From NCBI GenBank assembly GCA_002342415.1, contig DDPY01000055.1:37107-83704 (forward strand): 46,598 nt of DNA, written 5' to 3'. The notes below the pieces were generated by a model. The model was not told the origin of the DNA. It saw only the letters and a program-made list of their open reading frames with translations, and searched no databases. Positions 16,720 to 24,862 of this stretch are shown one piece after another. A program made the position numbers and the translations under genes. Numbering within the stretch: position 1 is the first letter of the stretch; every line of letters starts with the position of its first letter. This stretch comes from Prevotella sp. UBA2456. Its GTDB lineage: Bacteria; Bacteroidota; Bacteroidia; Bacteroidales; Bacteroidaceae.

Positions 16720-17207
16720 TTAAAAGTATATTCGGTATAGTCGTCTTTGCGTCCGTTCATACGGAGTGTCTTGAAGGCATGTGTCTTGGCGTCGACAGTC
16801 AGCACGAAGGAGGTGAACATGCGGCGTTTCTTGCCGGCAGGGGTAATGGTGATGACGGTCTGGCCACCCTTGGTGGTCACGGTTAGCTCTTCGCCAGTAG
16901 GGATGGGTTCGCCGTTGATGAGGGCCTTGAGCACACTGTGGAAGGTGGCAAACTGCGGGTTCTTCTTGCTGTCGGTCTTATGCTTCTTGTTGCCCATTGT
17001 CATGGTGAACTTGGTTCCCTCCATGATGAGCTGGTCGCGGTCGCCATCGGTGGAGATGCAGATGTAGTCGGGTTTGCGCATCGTCATCGTGCCAGTGGTT
17101 ACTACATCTTCCTTGACAGCCTTACGGTGGCTGGTCTTCGTTACCGCTTGTTGTGCATGGGCGCAGAACGCCATCATGCAGAACAAAAACAAAACAATCT
17201 TTTTCAT
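16716..17207 (-). CDS. LolA-like periplasmic lipid/lipoprotein carrier
   Basis: A 163-residue protein with signal peptide MKKIVLFLFCMMAFCAHAQ and a single LolA-like domain: strands such as GTMTMRKPDYICI, KFTMTMG, ELTVTTKGGQTVITITP, and a C-terminal KTLRMNGRKDDYTEYTFK typical of LolA relatives in polyene clusters. LolA proteins hold lipid-bearing cargo in a hydrophobic cavity while it crosses the periplasm. Location between FabG and the DUF5686 protein suggests this copy serves the operon's product rather than bulk lipoprotein sorting. It has overlapping stop/start with the next gene and a 47-base spacer after fabG that contains a 14-bp tandem repeat. Confidence 0.75.
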   Translation of the reverse strand: MKKIVLFLFCMMAFCAHAQQAVTKTSHRKAVKEDVVTTGTMTMRKPDYICISTDGDRDQLIMEGTKFTMTMGNKKHKTDSKKNPQFATFHSVLKALINGEPIPTGEELTVTTKGGQTVITITPAGKKRRMFTSFVLTVDAKTHAFKTLRMNGRKDDYTEYTFK

Positions 17208-17230
17208 AATCTATTTACTCTATCAACTAT

Positions 17231-17258
17231 AAACTCTCAATCTTAAACTCTCAACTAA
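17231..17258. repeat. 14-bp tandem repeat in an intra-operon spacer
   Basis: AAACTCTCAA occurs at 17231-17240 and 17245-17254, giving units AAACTCTCAATCTT and AAACTCTCAACTAA. The second unit ends at the stop codon of the FabG-like gene. Confidence 0.7.
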
Positions 17259-17974
17259 GTATAAAGCCCTCCATTGATGGAAACTACGTTGCCCGTGATG
17301 TATCCAGCCTGAGGCGATGCCAAGAATGCCACCAGGTCGGCCACCTCCTCGGGGGTGCCGAAGCGGTTGGCAGGGATGGTCTTCTTCAGTGTTGCCTCGT
17401 CGAGGCCCTCTGTCATGTCGGTCTTGATGAAGCCCGGGGCTACGGCATTGACGGTGATGTTGCGGCGGGCCACCTCCTGCGCCAGCGCCTTGGTGGCAGC
17501 GATGATGCCGCCCTTGGCTGCCGAGTAGTTGGTCTGGCCGGGCAGTCCCTTCAGTCCGCTCACGCTGGCCATGTTGACGATGCGGCCAAACTTGTGGAGC
17601 TGCATGGCAGGCAGCAGGGGCTGGGTGACGTTGAAGAAGCCGGAGAGCGTGATGTCCAGCACGCGGTGCCAGTCGCCCTCGGGCATCAGTGCCATCACAT
17701 TGTCGCGACGGATGCCGGCATTGTTGACGACCACCTCTATATATTCGCCATCGTGGTTCTGTTGCCATTGCTCCAGGGCTTGACGGGTGGCCTCGCTGTC
17801 GCTCACGTCGAAGGGCAACAGTTCGCCCTGGCCGCCCATCAGCTCCAGCGTCTTCCGGGCCTCGGCCTCATTGCTGGCGTAGTTGACGATGACCTGATAG
17901 CCCTCCTGGGCCAGACGGATGCAGACGGCGCGACCAATGCCGCGGCTGCCTCCTGTAACTAATGCGTATTTCAT
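17255..17974 (-). CDS. FabG-like 3-oxoacyl-ACP reductase (short-chain dehydrogenase)
   Basis: A 239-residue SDR enzyme. The nucleotide-binding motif TGGSRGIG is at 7-14, NNAG at 84-87, and the catalytic triad is S137, Y150 and K154 (NYSAAK). The C-terminus GNVVSINGGLYT is typical of FabG. It would reduce beta-ketoacyl-ACP to beta-hydroxyacyl-ACP with NADPH in the cytosol. It is the ketoreductase of the operon's KS-ACP-DH set; aryl-polyene clusters have an equivalent (ApeQ). It lies 27 bases after the FAD oxidoreductase. Confidence 0.88.
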   Translation of the reverse strand: MKYALVTGGSRGIGRAVCIRLAQEGYQVIVNYASNEAEARKTLELMGGQGELLPFDVSDSEATRQALEQWQQNHDGEYIEVVVNNAGIRRDNVMALMPEGDWHRVLDITLSGFFNVTQPLLPAMQLHKFGRIVNMASVSGLKGLPGQTNYSAAKGGIIAATKALAQEVARRNITVNAVAPGFIKTDMTEGLDEATLKKTIPANRFGTPEEVADLVAFLASPQAGYITGNVVSINGGLYT

Positions 17975-18001
17975 TTTTCTCTTGTTTTATTGTTTTGACG
18001 T

Positions 18002-19312
18002 TTATGATCTTGAAATGTTTAAAAGTATCTCACAGGTTTGGCGGGCGGTCATGGCCACTCCCTCCAGTCCGTGCAGCATGACGCTCTGTCCCGTCAGCAG
18101 CAGGTTGGCAATGGGTGTGCGGGGTGAGAGCATCGTCAGCAGTGGCTGGCGGCAGTCCTTGCGCACCCCGTATGCTGAACCGTCAGGGGTATGGGTGAAG
18201 CGCTGCCAAGTATGGGGCGTGCTGACGTACAGTTCGCTCACCATGTCGCTCAGTCCCGGCACTACGGTCTCTGCCAGCGCCATGGGATGGTCGGCAGAGG
18301 GTGTCAGCAGGTCTAAGACGGTGGCATAGGACGAACCGTCGGCAGGCACTGGACAGCTAAGCATGACTTTCTGTGTAGCGTCGTCCCATACCGAGCCGCC
18401 TGCATAGACAAACTTGTTGTGGTTGAAGTAAGGCAGGCTCTGGGGCTTTAGCAGCAGTGAGTAGGTGTACATGCCCGATGTATTCTCCAGCATGTCGATT
18501 CTGCGGCGGAAGATGGGCTTGAGCACCTTGCTCGCTTTGACCAACCGGAAGGTCTGGGAAGGATGGATGTCGCTGATGAAATAGTCGGCCTCGTAGGTCT
18601 CGCCATTGGTACAGCGAACAGCCGTCAGCCGTCCGTCGCTCTCGATGAGCTCGGCGGCCTCGGCCCTGCACACCACCTCACCGCCCATTCGGCGGATATC
18701 GTCGACCAGTGAACGTACTATCAAACTGCTGTCGCCCTGCAGCCGCCAGCTGCTCTGGATATAGCTTTTCTGACTATGCAGGAAGGCCAACAGGGGCAGC
18801 GACTCGCGGCGTAGCTCGGTCTTGAGGCATGAGCCCGACAGGACATCGATCAGGCGAGAGTCGGAGAATGTTTCGTTCAGCCACTGCCAGGCATTGACCG
18901 AAGGGTCTGGGTCGTTCCCCTGCAGGGCCTCGGTATAGCGGCGCAAGGCTACGCGCTGATGGGGGAAATAGTCGCTTAACACCTCGACAAAATGCTCGAA
19001 ACCTTCGACCAGGGGATAGGTCTGGCCGTCGATGGTAATCAGGTCGAAACCGTCGCGGTCTAACCGCTGCCAGGGGAGCTTCAGCAGTCCCAGCTGGCTG
19101 AAGATGTCGTGCAGCGACTGCCCCTCGTCCAAGCCTCCGACATAGTGGAGACCAGTGTCGAATACATGGCCTTTGCGTTGGTAGCTCTGCAGACAGCCAC
19201 CCGGCTGCCAATGCTGCTCCAGCACCAGCACGTTGCGGCCGGCTTTTGCCAGCAGATGGCCGCAGGCCAGTCCGCCGAATCCGCTTCCAATGATGACGAC
19301 ATCGTACATCAT
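18002..19312 (-). CDS. FAD-dependent oxidoreductase, phytoene desaturase / retinol saturase-like
   Basis: The 436-residue product has an N-terminal dinucleotide fold YDVVIIGSGFGGLACG with a second FAD segment VLVLEQHWQPGGCLQSY, and a C-terminal FAD motif LLLTGQSVMLHGLEGVAMTA. The order and spacing match the CrtI/RetSat group, whose members desaturate, isomerise or saturate conjugated polyenes. The start at 19312 is chosen because ATGATG overlaps the exporter's stop (ATGA); upstream in-frame codons lie inside the exporter gene. In an operon with KR and DH but no enoyl reductase, it may tailor double bonds of the nascent or finished chain. The actual reaction is unknown. Confidence 0.8.
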   Translation of the reverse strand: MMYDVVIIGSGFGGLACGHLLAKAGRNVLVLEQHWQPGGCLQSYQRKGHVFDTGLHYVGGLDEGQSLHDIFSQLGLLKLPWQRLDRDGFDLITIDGQTYPLVEGFEHFVEVLSDYFPHQRVALRRYTEALQGNDPDPSVNAWQWLNETFSDSRLIDVLSGSCLKTELRRESLPLLAFLHSQKSYIQSSWRLQGDSSLIVRSLVDDIRRMGGEVVCRAEAAELIESDGRLTAVRCTNGETYEADYFISDIHPSQTFRLVKASKVLKPIFRRRIDMLENTSGMYTYSLLLKPQSLPYFNHNKFVYAGGSVWDDATQKVMLSCPVPADGSSYATVLDLLTPSADHPMALAETVVPGLSDMVSELYVSTPHTWQRFTHTPDGSAYGVRKDCRQPLLTMLSPRTPIANLLLTGQSVMLHGLEGVAMTARQTCEILLNISRS

Positions 19313-21741
19313 GCTTTCTTTCTGTTGATCCACCGATAGATGGCGGGTTGTACGACATAGGAGAGGATGACTGCCGAGAGCAGTCCCACGAGGGTTGAGA
19401 ATCCTACCGACTTGATGGCAGGATGCTGTGCGAGCAGCATGCTGCTCACGGTCACGATGAGCGTGACGGCCGAGAAGAAGATGGCCGTCTTATGGTAGTT
19501 CAGCATCTTCTGGTCGGTAGCCGTGAGGCCGTTCATCACGAAAATGCTGTAGTCTACTCCAATACCGAAGATGAAGGTGGAGATGATGATGCTGATGAGA
19601 TTGAACTGCACATGAGCCAGCACCATCGCTCCCAAGACGATGAGCCAGCTGAGCAGGATGGGCAGGAATCCGAGCAGGGCATGGCGCACGTTGAAGTGGA
19701 ACGCCACGAGCAGCACGATGAAGACGAAGACCATGGATATCCACTGCAGCACGTCGAAGTCGCGACTCATCTTCATTAGCGTGTCGGTAGTATAATAATA
19801 GGTGTCGAGCACCAGGAGGTCGGGATGCTGGGCTACGGCATCGCAGATGCGGATGTAGTCGCTCTCGCTGCTACGCACGGAGTCGTTCTGGCAGCGCACT
19901 GAGGTGAAACAGAGGTAGCTGCCATCGTACGACTGCTCCATCATGGTCGACTGGTAGCCCACGGGGATGATGCCGGCCTCATAGAGTGGGGCAGGGGTGT
20001 AATCGCCCTCTGCCGCCTCGAAGAAGGTGTCGAAGGCGTCGGCATTGAGACCAGCCTGAGGGGCCGTCTGGGCTATGAGGCTCCTGACGATGGCAAGGCG
20101 CTGCGGGGTCCAGTAGCGTTTCCAGGCATCAATGCGCTGCTGCTGGACAGTTAGCGGTACGAATATCTGGTTGCTGTGGGTATAGCTCTTCACCAGTCCC
20201 AGCAGGCTCAGTGAGTCGAGCTTATGGTCAAGGATGGCAAAGTGCTCCAGTGCCTCCTCGACGGTCTTGCCCTTAGAGGCAAAGTATTTCTGCTTGTCAC
20301 CTGTATACGTCTTCTGGCGCAGCAGCTCTTCCGAGTGCTCGGTCATCTCTTCCAGATAGCCCAGATTGTGCATGTCGGCATCAAAGCGTGTTCCTTCCTT
20401 CAGATAGGCACCCACGCAGACTACCGTCACCACCGCGATGGCAGCAATGAGCAGACGGCTGCGGTCGAAGGAACAGGCATTGATACGGTCGATGAACCGA
20501 GGGAAAGGTTTCGTCTTGTTAGAAAGCAATAGGGGCAGGAAAGTAAGCGAGAATAGGGTTGTACCTAAGATGGCAAAGGCAGCAAAAAGCCCGAAGTCGC
20601 GCAATAGGTCGGTCTGTATGAACAGCAGTCCGGCAAAGGAGCCGATAGTGGTCAGACAGCCCAGCCATACGGGCTTCACCTGATCGCGCAGCAGCTGCAC
20701 CCCGTCGGCAACGTAAACATGGTGGGTAATCACGTGCAGTACGTAGCTCATGGCTACACCCAGCACTACTCCGCCGATGCCCAGTGCTAACAGCGAAAAT
20801 TCGCCTTTGAGCCAGTACATCATTGCCATGCCGAAGAGGGTTCCGAAGGCTACGGGCAGCAACAGCAGGGGAATGGTATCCCACCGGCGGAAACATACCA
20901 ACAGGAACAGCAGCACGAGCACCAGGGCACCAGCAATGGTGGTGGTGATGTCGCGCTTGATCTGCGTGGAGTTATAGTAACCGCTGGCAGGTGTGCCGTG
21001 ATAGCTGATGCCGACCTGCGGATGACTCTGGGCAAACTGGCCTATGAGGGTATTCAGCCGTTCGAAGAGGGCTGAGCCCTGACCCGTATTGGTCGACGAG
21101 AAATGGGGGGTGAGAAATGCCAGACATACCGTGGAGTCGGGAACGAAGAAGTGGTTGTCAATGGTTTTGTAGCTGCCTGTGCTCAGCAATGGCTCCAGCT
21201 GCTTGGCCAGCACAGTGCGCATGCCCATCGGGTCGAGCTGTATCAGTTCAGGAAACAGTTCGCCAAACTCGCTGCCGAGGTCCTCACGGTTTTGCTGCAT
21301 CTGTGTCGTGAAATGCTCACGGGTCAGCAGATTGTCGAAATGGGCGTATGCCGCCGTGTCAATGTAGGCGGGCAGATGCTCCATCAGGTAGTCTATACCT
21401 TCGGGCATCATGTTCTCGTCCAACTGGTAGAAGACATCTTCTATAAGGGCAGAGTCGCGTTCCAGCGAGTCGACAAAGGCATCGCAAACTGCCGTAAGCT
21501 CGTCGGTCTGCCTGCCCTCGAACAGCAGGAATACCTTATCCTTAATCTTCAGGTCGGCAAAAGCCAGCTTGGTAGTCCCGTCCTTATTCTTCGACGAGGG
21601 CATCAGCTTGTCGATATCCTCTTCCAGATGGAGCTGTGAGGCTTGCCAGCCGAAAAAGAAGAACAATACGGCCATCGACAGCCAATAGACGGCCCGATGG
21701 GTGCGGAAGTACTGATATACCCTGACGAAGAAATGTGTCAT
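19309..21741 (-). CDS. MMPL/RND-family exporter
   Basis: An 810-residue inner-membrane protein of the MMPL type. It has an N-terminal membrane anchor (YWLSMAVLFFFFGW), a large periplasmic domain, a block of membrane helices (about 250-430), a second periplasmic domain and a second helix block (about 640-800). Such exporters (ApeM-like in aryl-polyene loci) carry lipids or polyenes out of the inner membrane using the proton gradient. Intramembrane acidic positions include GIGVDYSIFVMNG, characteristic of RND-type pumps. Its ATG overlaps the dehydratase stop (ATGA) and its stop overlaps the next start, so it is translationally coupled on both sides. Confidence 0.85.
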   Translation of the reverse strand: MTHFFVRVYQYFRTHRAVYWLSMAVLFFFFGWQASQLHLEEDIDKLMPSSKNKDGTTKLAFADLKIKDKVFLLFEGRQTDELTAVCDAFVDSLERDSALIEDVFYQLDENMMPEGIDYLMEHLPAYIDTAAYAHFDNLLTREHFTTQMQQNREDLGSEFGELFPELIQLDPMGMRTVLAKQLEPLLSTGSYKTIDNHFFVPDSTVCLAFLTPHFSSTNTGQGSALFERLNTLIGQFAQSHPQVGISYHGTPASGYYNSTQIKRDITTTIAGALVLVLLFLLVCFRRWDTIPLLLLPVAFGTLFGMAMMYWLKGEFSLLALGIGGVVLGVAMSYVLHVITHHVYVADGVQLLRDQVKPVWLGCLTTIGSFAGLLFIQTDLLRDFGLFAAFAILGTTLFSLTFLPLLLSNKTKPFPRFIDRINACSFDRSRLLIAAIAVVTVVCVGAYLKEGTRFDADMHNLGYLEEMTEHSEELLRQKTYTGDKQKYFASKGKTVEEALEHFAILDHKLDSLSLLGLVKSYTHSNQIFVPLTVQQQRIDAWKRYWTPQRLAIVRSLIAQTAPQAGLNADAFDTFFEAAEGDYTPAPLYEAGIIPVGYQSTMMEQSYDGSYLCFTSVRCQNDSVRSSESDYIRICDAVAQHPDLLVLDTYYYTTDTLMKMSRDFDVLQWISMVFVFIVLLVAFHFNVRHALLGFLPILLSWLIVLGAMVLAHVQFNLISIIISTFIFGIGVDYSIFVMNGLTATDQKMLNYHKTAIFFSAVTLIVTVSSMLLAQHPAIKSVGFSTLVGLLSAVILSYVVQPAIYRWINRKKA

Positions 21742-22151
21742 TGCATGAAAATCTTTAAATCGGTCTCTGCCACGGTGTTACCATTGCTGGTGACCACGCC
21801 GTGGGCCAGAGTCATCTGGCCAAAGGTGAGCCCGAAAGTAACGGTGGTTTCTAAACGCTCGCCCACCAGAGGGCGACGCTCACAACGAAAATGTTTAATC
21901 TCGGCAATCATGCCGATGGGAGCCTTGTCACCTTGGCTTAGGCTGCCGGCCAGCGCGGAGCACGACTGAGCCATGTGCTCAATGAGCCCCGTCTCGGCCA
22001 TGGTGCCATCGTGGATGACAAAGTAGTTGTCGGGCCTGACGGTGAGCACCGTGACGGCACTGGTGTCGTCACGCTGCTCAAACTCGTCGACCATCATCAT
22101 GGGATAGCGTTGCGGAATGAGCCGCTTGATGTCTTCTCCACTGATGCGCAT
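21738..22151 (-). CDS. ApeP/FabZ-like 3-hydroxyacyl-ACP dehydratase (hotdog fold)
   Basis: A 137-residue single hotdog-domain protein. The start LIPQRYPMMMVDEF matches the FabZ opening (IPHRYPFLLVD). The usual HFPG active-site motif is replaced by IHDG (H47), and the following helix MAETGLIEHMAQS keeps the acidic residue (E58), so both catalytic positions appear to be present. The pattern is closer to the ApeP dehydratases of aryl-polyene clusters than to housekeeping FabZ. It overlaps the ACP stop by one base (TAATG) and the exporter start by four. Expected role: dehydration of the 3-hydroxyacyl chain on the adjacent ACP. Confidence 0.8.
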   Translation of the reverse strand: MRISGEDIKRLIPQRYPMMMVDEFEQRDDTSAVTVLTVRPDNYFVIHDGTMAETGLIEHMAQSCSALAGSLSQGDKAPIGMIAEIKHFRCERRPLVGERLETTVTFGLTFGQMTLAHGVVTSNGNTVAETDLKIFMQ

Positions 22152-22396
22152 TAGGCCTGATGCTGCTCAATATAGTCGTACAGGTTGTTGAAGGTCTGAA
22201 TCTGCTTCAGCTCGTTCACGGGGATGGTAATCTTATAGGTCACCTGTACCAGGGCAATGAGGTCTACCAGATTGATGCTGTCCAACTGGAGGGTCTCCTT
22301 CAGGTTGGCATCGGGGGTGAACTCGCTCTCTTCTACTTCAAACTCTTCGGCCAGCAGGCTATTTACCTGGGCAATGATTTCTTCTCTTGTTTTCAT
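22151..22396 (-). CDS. Acyl carrier protein
   Basis: An 81-residue acidic helical protein. The phosphopantetheine site is S40 in LQLDSINLVDLIALV, a DSI variant of the usual DSL. It carries the growing chain as a thioester between KS, KR and DH. It is the only ACP in the operon, whereas aryl-polyene clusters normally have two. Translationally coupled to the dehydratase. No phosphopantetheinyl transferase gene is in the window, so modification must come from elsewhere. Confidence 0.9.
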   Translation of the reverse strand: MKTREEIIAQVNSLLAEEFEVEESEFTPDANLKETLQLDSINLVDLIALVQVTYKITIPVNELKQIQTFNNLYDYIEQHQA

Positions 22397-22411
22397 AATT
22401 TTTTTTCTTTA

Positions 22412-22443
22412 GATATTTCGATATTACGATATTTCGATATTTA
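22412..22443. repeat. 16-bp tandem repeat in the KS-ACP spacer
   Basis: Two 16-bp units starting GATATTTCGATATT (22412-22427 and 22428-22443) differ only in the last two bases. They fill much of the 68-base gap between the ketosynthase and ACP genes, the largest spacer in the operon. Confidence 0.75.
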
Positions 22444-22464
22444 GAGGGGTGGTGGACACGATTT

Positions 22465-23694
22465 TTATTTTATGTCTCTCACGATAAGCGTTGAGTTGGT
22501 GCCGCCGAATCCGAACGAGTTCGACAGGAACGTGTCGAAATGAGCCTCCTGGGTTTCGGGCAGCACATTGACGCAGGCTGTCTCGTCGTCAGGATTCTCA
22601 AAGTTCACGTTGCCGGCGATGAATCCGTTCTTCATCATCAGCATCGAATAGATAATCTCTGAAGCACCAGCCATCCACATCTCATGACCCGTCTGGCTCT
22701 TAGTGGAGGTGACAGGTACGCGGTAGTCGCCAAAAATCTTGGCGATGGCCTGTGCCTCACGGCTGTCGCCGATGACGGTAGAGGTGGCGTGGGCATTTAC
22801 ATAGCCAATCTCTTTGAGGTTTGTGATGCCGCTCTTCTCTAGACACAGCTCCAGCGAACGAGCCGGACCGGCCACATTAGGCGTAGAGATGTGGTCGCCA
22901 TTGCCTGAGAATCCCCAGCTGACAATCTCGGCCAGGATAGGAGCACCACGGCGGACGGCACTTTCGTAGCTCTCAACAACCAAGGTGGCAGCACCACCGC
23001 CAGGTACCAGTCCGTTACGCTTGCTGTCGAAGGGACGGCTGGCCTTGGTGGCATCGTTGTCTTCGCGCGTGGCAAACGACTGGATGCCGTCGAAAGAAGC
23101 TACGCCATACATGTTGGCCTCTTGTGCTCCACCGCATATTACACAGTCCTGCAGCCCATTCTTGATGAGCAGCCAAGCCAGTCCGATGCTCTGCGAGCCT
23201 GATGCGCAGGCTGCCGAGGCGGTAAGGTTGATGCCTTTCAGATGGAACAGGCAGGCGAGGTTCATGGTCACGGTGGAGTTCATGGACTGGAAGATGGCAC
23301 CACTGCCGCAGGCTGCTGTCGAGCCAAACTCGCGGAATTTGTCGAGTGCCCTCATCGTGGCTTCGGCTACGGAGTCGTTGCCATAGATGATGCCTACCTC
23401 GTGGCTGTCGATATAGTCCTGCTCCAGACGGGCTGCAGCCAGAGCGTCACGTGTAGCCATATACGCGTACTGAGCCTCCTCGGGCATGAACTGACGGAAG
23501 TTTCGGTTTACAAAAGGTTTTAAGTCGGCTTTGGGTACGTTGGCACAGAAGGGCGAGCGGAATCCAGCGTCCACACGCTCCTGGCTGAAGATGATACCAC
23601 TACGCCCGTCATATAACGACTGGCGTACTTCGTCGAGTGTCGTGCCTAAGCACGACCAGATACCCATTCCGGTGATTACTACTCTATTTTCCAT
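22465..23694 (-). CDS. FabB/FabF-like beta-ketoacyl-ACP synthase
   Basis: A 409-residue thiolase-fold condensing enzyme. Active-site residues are C163 (TASAACASGSQS), H302 (NAHATSTVIGD), K332 (TKSQTGH) and H337, with the C-terminal GFGGTN loop at 395-400. Motifs resemble FabB (SSACATSAH, TKAMTGH). It extends acyl-ACP with malonyl-ACP. It is the sole ketosynthase here: no chain-length factor is adjacent, unlike aryl-polyene and flexirubin clusters, so it presumably works as a homodimer. It follows the GNAT gene after a 33-base spacer. Confidence 0.9.
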   Translation of the reverse strand: MENRVVITGMGIWSCLGTTLDEVRQSLYDGRSGIIFSQERVDAGFRSPFCANVPKADLKPFVNRNFRQFMPEEAQYAYMATRDALAAARLEQDYIDSHEVGIIYGNDSVAEATMRALDKFREFGSTAACGSGAIFQSMNSTVTMNLACLFHLKGINLTASAACASGSQSIGLAWLLIKNGLQDCVICGGAQEANMYGVASFDGIQSFATREDNDATKASRPFDSKRNGLVPGGGAATLVVESYESAVRRGAPILAEIVSWGFSGNGDHISTPNVAGPARSLELCLEKSGITNLKEIGYVNAHATSTVIGDSREAQAIAKIFGDYRVPVTSTKSQTGHEMWMAGASEIIYSMLMMKNGFIAGNVNFENPDDETACVNVLPETQEAHFDTFLSNSFGFGGTNSTLIVRDIK

Positions 23695-23727
23695 TATTGT
23701 TTTTTTTTAATGATTGTATCTTTTAAT

Positions 23728-24861
23728 TTATAATGCTTTTTTATAACATCTTCTTCGTTTCACGAATTTCGGGTGCAGGGGCTTCCATTGTGACAACTCG
23801 CGAACGTTGTCCTCCAGCTGTGGACCTGTCTCAGCCCAACGAAACCCATACTTATTGAATATAGGTATAAGGTTGTCGAAGAACATTGCATTGACTCCCA
23901 AACCTTGATAGTCGGGGCGAACAGCTATCAGCAGCATCTCGGCATTGTCTTCGCGGTGCCATGTCAGTGCGCGTCCGAGGTGATACCATCCAAAAGGGAA
24001 TAAGCGCCCTTTGGCCTTCTGCATGGGATGCGAAAGGCTACCCATCGCAATGGCTACTCCCACTACCTCATCCTGGCTGTTGAGCACAACGGGGATGAGC
24101 TGCTTGTCAATTACAGGCAGGTATTTGTGTACGAATTCGTCTATCTGACTATCCGACAGAGCCGAGAAACCGAATATGGGTTCGTAGGCATTGTTAAGCA
24201 ACTGGAACACACGTCGGCCATAGCCTTCCTGGAAAATCTGGTGGTTGGTGAGCTTTACTACTCGCAGTCCGATTTGTTCACGGGCATATTGCGCTACACG
24301 CGCATACCGTGCGGGAATCTCCTGAGGTATCTCGATGTGTATCTGTAACCAGTCGACTTCCTTTTCGAATCCCATGTCTTCCATGTGGCGGGGATAGTAG
24401 TCGGGATTATAGATGGTGTTCACCGATCCTATCATGTCGAAGTCTTCGACGAGCATGCCTTCCTTGTCGAAATCCGTCAGCCCCAGCGGGCCCTCAATGG
24501 CAATCATTCCTCGCTCACGTCCCCAGTCGGCCACAGCACGTAGGAGGGCTGATGATACCTCAGGGTCGTCGATGAACTCCAACATAGAGAAACGTACGTT
24601 CTTTACCTGCCAACGCTTGTTGGCTTTATGGTTTACTATGCCGACTACGCGACCTACGGGTTCGTCTTGCCGGTAGGCTACGAAAGGCTGGATGTCGGAA
24701 AATTCTAATGCGCTATTTTTCTTTGCATCGAAGAGTGAAGGTATATCTCGCTCCATATCAGGTACATATTGTGCACAATGACTATAGATACACCTGGGTA
24801 CGCGGACAAAATCTTTCATCTGTCTGCGATCACTTACGGTAACGACCTTCAATTTCTCCAT
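23728..24861 (-). CDS. YghO-like GNAT-family acyltransferase-type protein
   Basis: A 377-residue cytosolic protein. The N-terminal half has the pattern of YghO-like GNAT proteins: VPRCIYSHCAQYVPDMERD, FVAYRQDEPVGRVVGI, WGRERGMIAIEGPLG, DKEGMLVEDFD and YNPDYYPRHMEDMGF. A second GNAT-like half ends VRPDYQGLGVNAMFFDNLIP. The acyl donor and acceptor are unknown. It starts one base after the AraC stop and precedes the ketosynthase, so it belongs to the operon; a role in releasing or transferring the chain from the ACP to an amine is a possibility only. It could instead be a conserved accessory protein. Confidence 0.65.
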   Translation of the reverse strand: MEKLKVVTVSDRRQMKDFVRVPRCIYSHCAQYVPDMERDIPSLFDAKKNSALEFSDIQPFVAYRQDEPVGRVVGIVNHKANKRWQVKNVRFSMLEFIDDPEVSSALLRAVADWGRERGMIAIEGPLGLTDFDKEGMLVEDFDMIGSVNTIYNPDYYPRHMEDMGFEKEVDWLQIHIEIPQEIPARYARVAQYAREQIGLRVVKLTNHQIFQEGYGRRVFQLLNNAYEPIFGFSALSDSQIDEFVHKYLPVIDKQLIPVVLNSQDEVVGVAIAMGSLSHPMQKAKGRLFPFGWYHLGRALTWHREDNAEMLLIAVRPDYQGLGVNAMFFDNLIPIFNKYGFRWAETGPQLEDNVRELSQWKPLHPKFVKRRRCYKKAL

Positions 24862-24862
24862 A

